Assembly: GCA_016206405.1 (NCBI GenBank)
Contig: JACQRQ010000224.1
Span: forward strand, 1-5,803
DNA length: 5,803 nucleotides
Origin: Elusimicrobiota bacterium
Lineage (GTDB): Bacteria > Elusimicrobiota > Elusimicrobia > O2-12-FULL-59-9
Direction: 5' to 3'
Shown here: positions 4,381 to 5,803 of the stretch, piece after piece
Position numbering within the stretch: the stretch's first letter is position 1
Layout: the number at the start of each line of letters is the position of its first letter
Program-made: the position numbers and the translations under genes
The notes under the pieces: model-generated
Databases searched by the model: none
What the model saw: only the letters and a program-made list of their open reading frames with translations
Told to the model about the DNA's origin: nothing

Positions 4381-5739
4381 TCAGCCCTTAACGACGAGCG
4401 CGGCGTTTTCAAAGGCCCCAATGACGCCGCGAGCCAGCCGGCCGGGCGTCTGGGCCCGCTCAAATTTGACCGGGAAAAAGTTTCTGGTTTTCCCGAACCG
4501 GACGTCTTCCATCAAAACTTCCACTTCCCGGCCGATAAATCTCGCTTTTTTCGAAAGAGCCCTTGATTCCACCAACTCCAGGAGCCGCTTGAGCCTTTCC
4601 TTTTTCACGGCCTCCGCCGTCTGCCCCTGCATGGGGGACGCCGCGGTGCCGTCGCGGGGAGAAAACTTGAAGCAATACGCCGCGTCGAAATCCGCTTCCT
4701 CCACCAACCGCAGGGTGTCCTGGAAATCTTCCTCGGTCTCCTGTGGAAATCCTACAATAATATCGGTCGTGATGGCAATGTCGGGAATCGCGCTTCTGAG
4801 CTTCGCCACGCGGCTCAAAAATTCCAAACGGGAGTAATTGCGCTGCATTAACCGCAGAAGCCGGTCCGAGCCGGATTGGACCGGCAGGTGGATGTGCTCG
4901 CACACCTTGCGGCATTCGGCCATCGCCGTGATCATGGAGTCGCTCACGTAGTGCGGATGGGGGCTCATGAAGCGGATGCGCTCAAGCCCCTCCGTGGGCT
5001 CAATCAAGCGCAGTAAATCCGGGAAATCAACGAAATCCCTGGCAGTTTTCGGCTCGCCGGTCCTGCGCCATGTCAAGAGGGCGTCACGGCCGAAGGAGGC
5101 CGCCTCGCGGGGATATCGATAGGAATTGACCGTCTGTCCCAGCAGCATAATCTCCCGCGTTCCCCGGGAGACTTTTTCGCGTATTTCCTGCAGAATGCCG
5201 GCGGGAGACCTGTATTGCTCGCGGCCCCGGACGGCCGGCACGATGCAGTAAGAGCAGCTGTAATTGCATCCGCGCATAATGGTGACGTGGGACTGGGGAG
5301 CGCCGGAGAAGGGCTGGGATTTTAAGCCGGCCGGCGGCGCCGAGGGAAAATAGTCGCCGGTTTCCTTCTCAAAATTAAATTTTTTCTTCAGGACTTGCTC
5401 CAGGGCGGCGGGATATTCGTCGATGGATTTGGCCCCCGAAACCAAATCCACAAAAGGAAAGCGTTTTTGAAGCGACTCTTTGAGCCTCTCCGCGGCGCAG
5501 CCGGCCACGATCAGCAGGCGGCCGGGCGAGCGGCTTTTCCAGCGGCGCAGCCTTCCGATTTGGGAGACGGCCCTGTCTTCGGCGTGCTGGCGAACCGTGC
5601 ACGTGTTGACAAAAACGGCGTCGGCCTCGGCGATGTCGCTGGTCATTTGGTAGCCCCTCTCCAAAAGCGGGCGCGTCATCTCCTCGGAGTCGGCCGCGTT
5701 CATCTGGCAGCCGAACGAGATGATATGAAGCTTGAGCAT
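4381..5739 (-). CDS. miaB: tRNA-2-methylthio-N6-dimethylallyladenosine synthase MiaB
   Basis: MiaB is a radical-SAM methylthiotransferase that converts i6A37 to ms2i6A37 in tRNA. The 452-residue protein has the three N-terminal UPF0004 cysteines that hold one [4Fe-4S] cluster: C11 (SFGCQMN), C47 (NTCTVR) and C81 (AGCAAE). The radical-SAM cluster cysteines are C158, C162 and C165 (RGCNYSCSYCIVP). HIHLPVQSGSD (283-292), IIVGFPQETEEDF (327-339) and FKFSPRDGTAA (357-367) are typical, and a TRAM domain lies at about 397-450. QTVNSY favours MiaB over RimO or MtaB, as does linkage to miaA. Between QTVNSY and FPDLLR the protein is about 20 residues longer than E. coli MiaB. The ATG is first after an in-frame TAA two codons upstream. 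The Shine-Dalgarno site is weak. It is the first gene of the cluster seen here. Confidence 0.96.
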   Translation of the reverse strand: MLKLHIISFGCQMNAADSEEMTRPLLERGYQMTSDIAEADAVFVNTCTVRQHAEDRAVSQIGRLRRWKSRSPGRLLIVAGCAAERLKESLQKRFPFVDLVSGAKSIDEYPAALEQVLKKKFNFEKETGDYFPSAPPAGLKSQPFSGAPQSHVTIMRGCNYSCSYCIVPAVRGREQYRSPAGILQEIREKVSRGTREIMLLGQTVNSYRYPREAASFGRDALLTWRRTGEPKTARDFVDFPDLLRLIEPTEGLERIRFMSPHPHYVSDSMITAMAECRKVCEHIHLPVQSGSDRLLRLMQRNYSRLEFLSRVAKLRSAIPDIAITTDIIVGFPQETEEDFQDTLRLVEEADFDAAYCFKFSPRDGTAASPMQGQTAEAVKKERLKRLLELVESRALSKKARFIGREVEVLMEDVRFGKTRNFFPVKFERAQTPGRLARGVIGAFENAALVVKG

Positions 5740-5747
5740 GTGTTAAT

Positions 5748-5760
5748 CTTATCAAATAAG
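5748..5760. promoter_or_regulatory. Small inverted repeat upstream of miaB
   Basis: CTTATCAAATAAG is a 5-3-5 inverted repeat ending 9 bases before the miaB ATG. The same AT-rich patch contains TAAGAT on the minus strand, a weak -10-like sequence with no good -35 partner. It could be a promoter or operator element at the head of the cluster, or chance. Confidence 0.2.
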
Positions 5761-5777
5761 TGAGTGATCAGATGAGC

Positions 5778-5803
5778 AGTGGTAAAGTGGTAGAGTGGTA
5801 GAG
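5778..5803 (+). repeat. AGTGGTAR tandem array, right end
   Basis: Three consecutive 8-bp units, AGTGGTAA AGTGGTAG AGTGGTAG, then AG, run to the window edge. The first 20 bases are identical to bases 1-20. It lies about 40 bp upstream of the miaB start codon, in the orientation opposite to transcription. The array is cut by the window end. Confidence 0.75.

Noticed and set aside
1..5803. Circular molecule, suggested by the shared 20 bases at the two ends
   Set aside because: The shared sequence is a tandem repeat that also occurs internally in inverted form, and the genes are chromosomal housekeeping genes. A dispersed repeat explains it.

Overview
This window looks like a piece of a bacterial chromosome carrying housekeeping genes. 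Seven convincing protein genes and one tRNA gene all lie on the minus strand. Read in the direction of transcription (high to low coordinates) the order is miaB, a PilZ-domain gene, miaA, hflX, a bifunctional-nuclease-family (DUF151) gene, an HU/IHF-family gene, a MerR-family regulator and tRNA-Pro(GGG). Spacing is very tight: a 2-nt gap, a 13-nt overlap, a 19-nt overlap, a 57-nt gap, an 8-nt overlap, a 13-nt gap, and then 80 nt to the tRNA. One operon, or two with an internal start before the DUF151 gene, fits this best. The coding sequence is GC-rich with many G/C third positions. I cannot name the phylum from this alone. The HU/IHF-MerR-tRNA-Pro tail recalls deltaproteobacterial-type genomes, and an uncultured Gram-negative lineage (for example Elusimicrobiota or a deltaproteobacterial relative) is my guess, not a demonstration.

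Region by region: 1-190 has no convincing gene. It is dominated by degenerate arrays of an 8-bp unit, AGTGGTAR, in one orientation at 1-44 and the opposite one at 122-189. A short open frame (52-114) with coding-like composition lies between them. 207-278 is a clean tRNA-Pro. 279-358 holds a second, broken copy of the tRNA 5' end and leader, plus a terminator-like hairpin. 359-5739 is the gene cluster. 5740-5803 is the upstream region of miaB, with a small inverted repeat and another AGTGGTAR array whose first 20 bases equal the first 20 bases of the window.

Functionally the cluster centres on translation and RNA. MiaA and MiaB perform consecutive steps of the i6A/ms2i6A modification at A37 of tRNAs that read UNN codons. 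HflX is a ribosome-associated GTPase. The tRNA-Pro here has G37 and so should not be a MiaA/MiaB substrate. The PilZ protein, HU/IHF protein and MerR protein add c-di-GMP-type signalling, DNA architecture and transcription control. The most unusual points are the PilZ gene between miaB and miaA with a four-cysteine C-terminal tail, the tRNA-Pro 5'-end duplication, the leader/trailer pairing around the tRNA, and the flanking AGTGGTAR arrays. I see no mobile element, CRISPR array or clear new defence or biosynthetic system.
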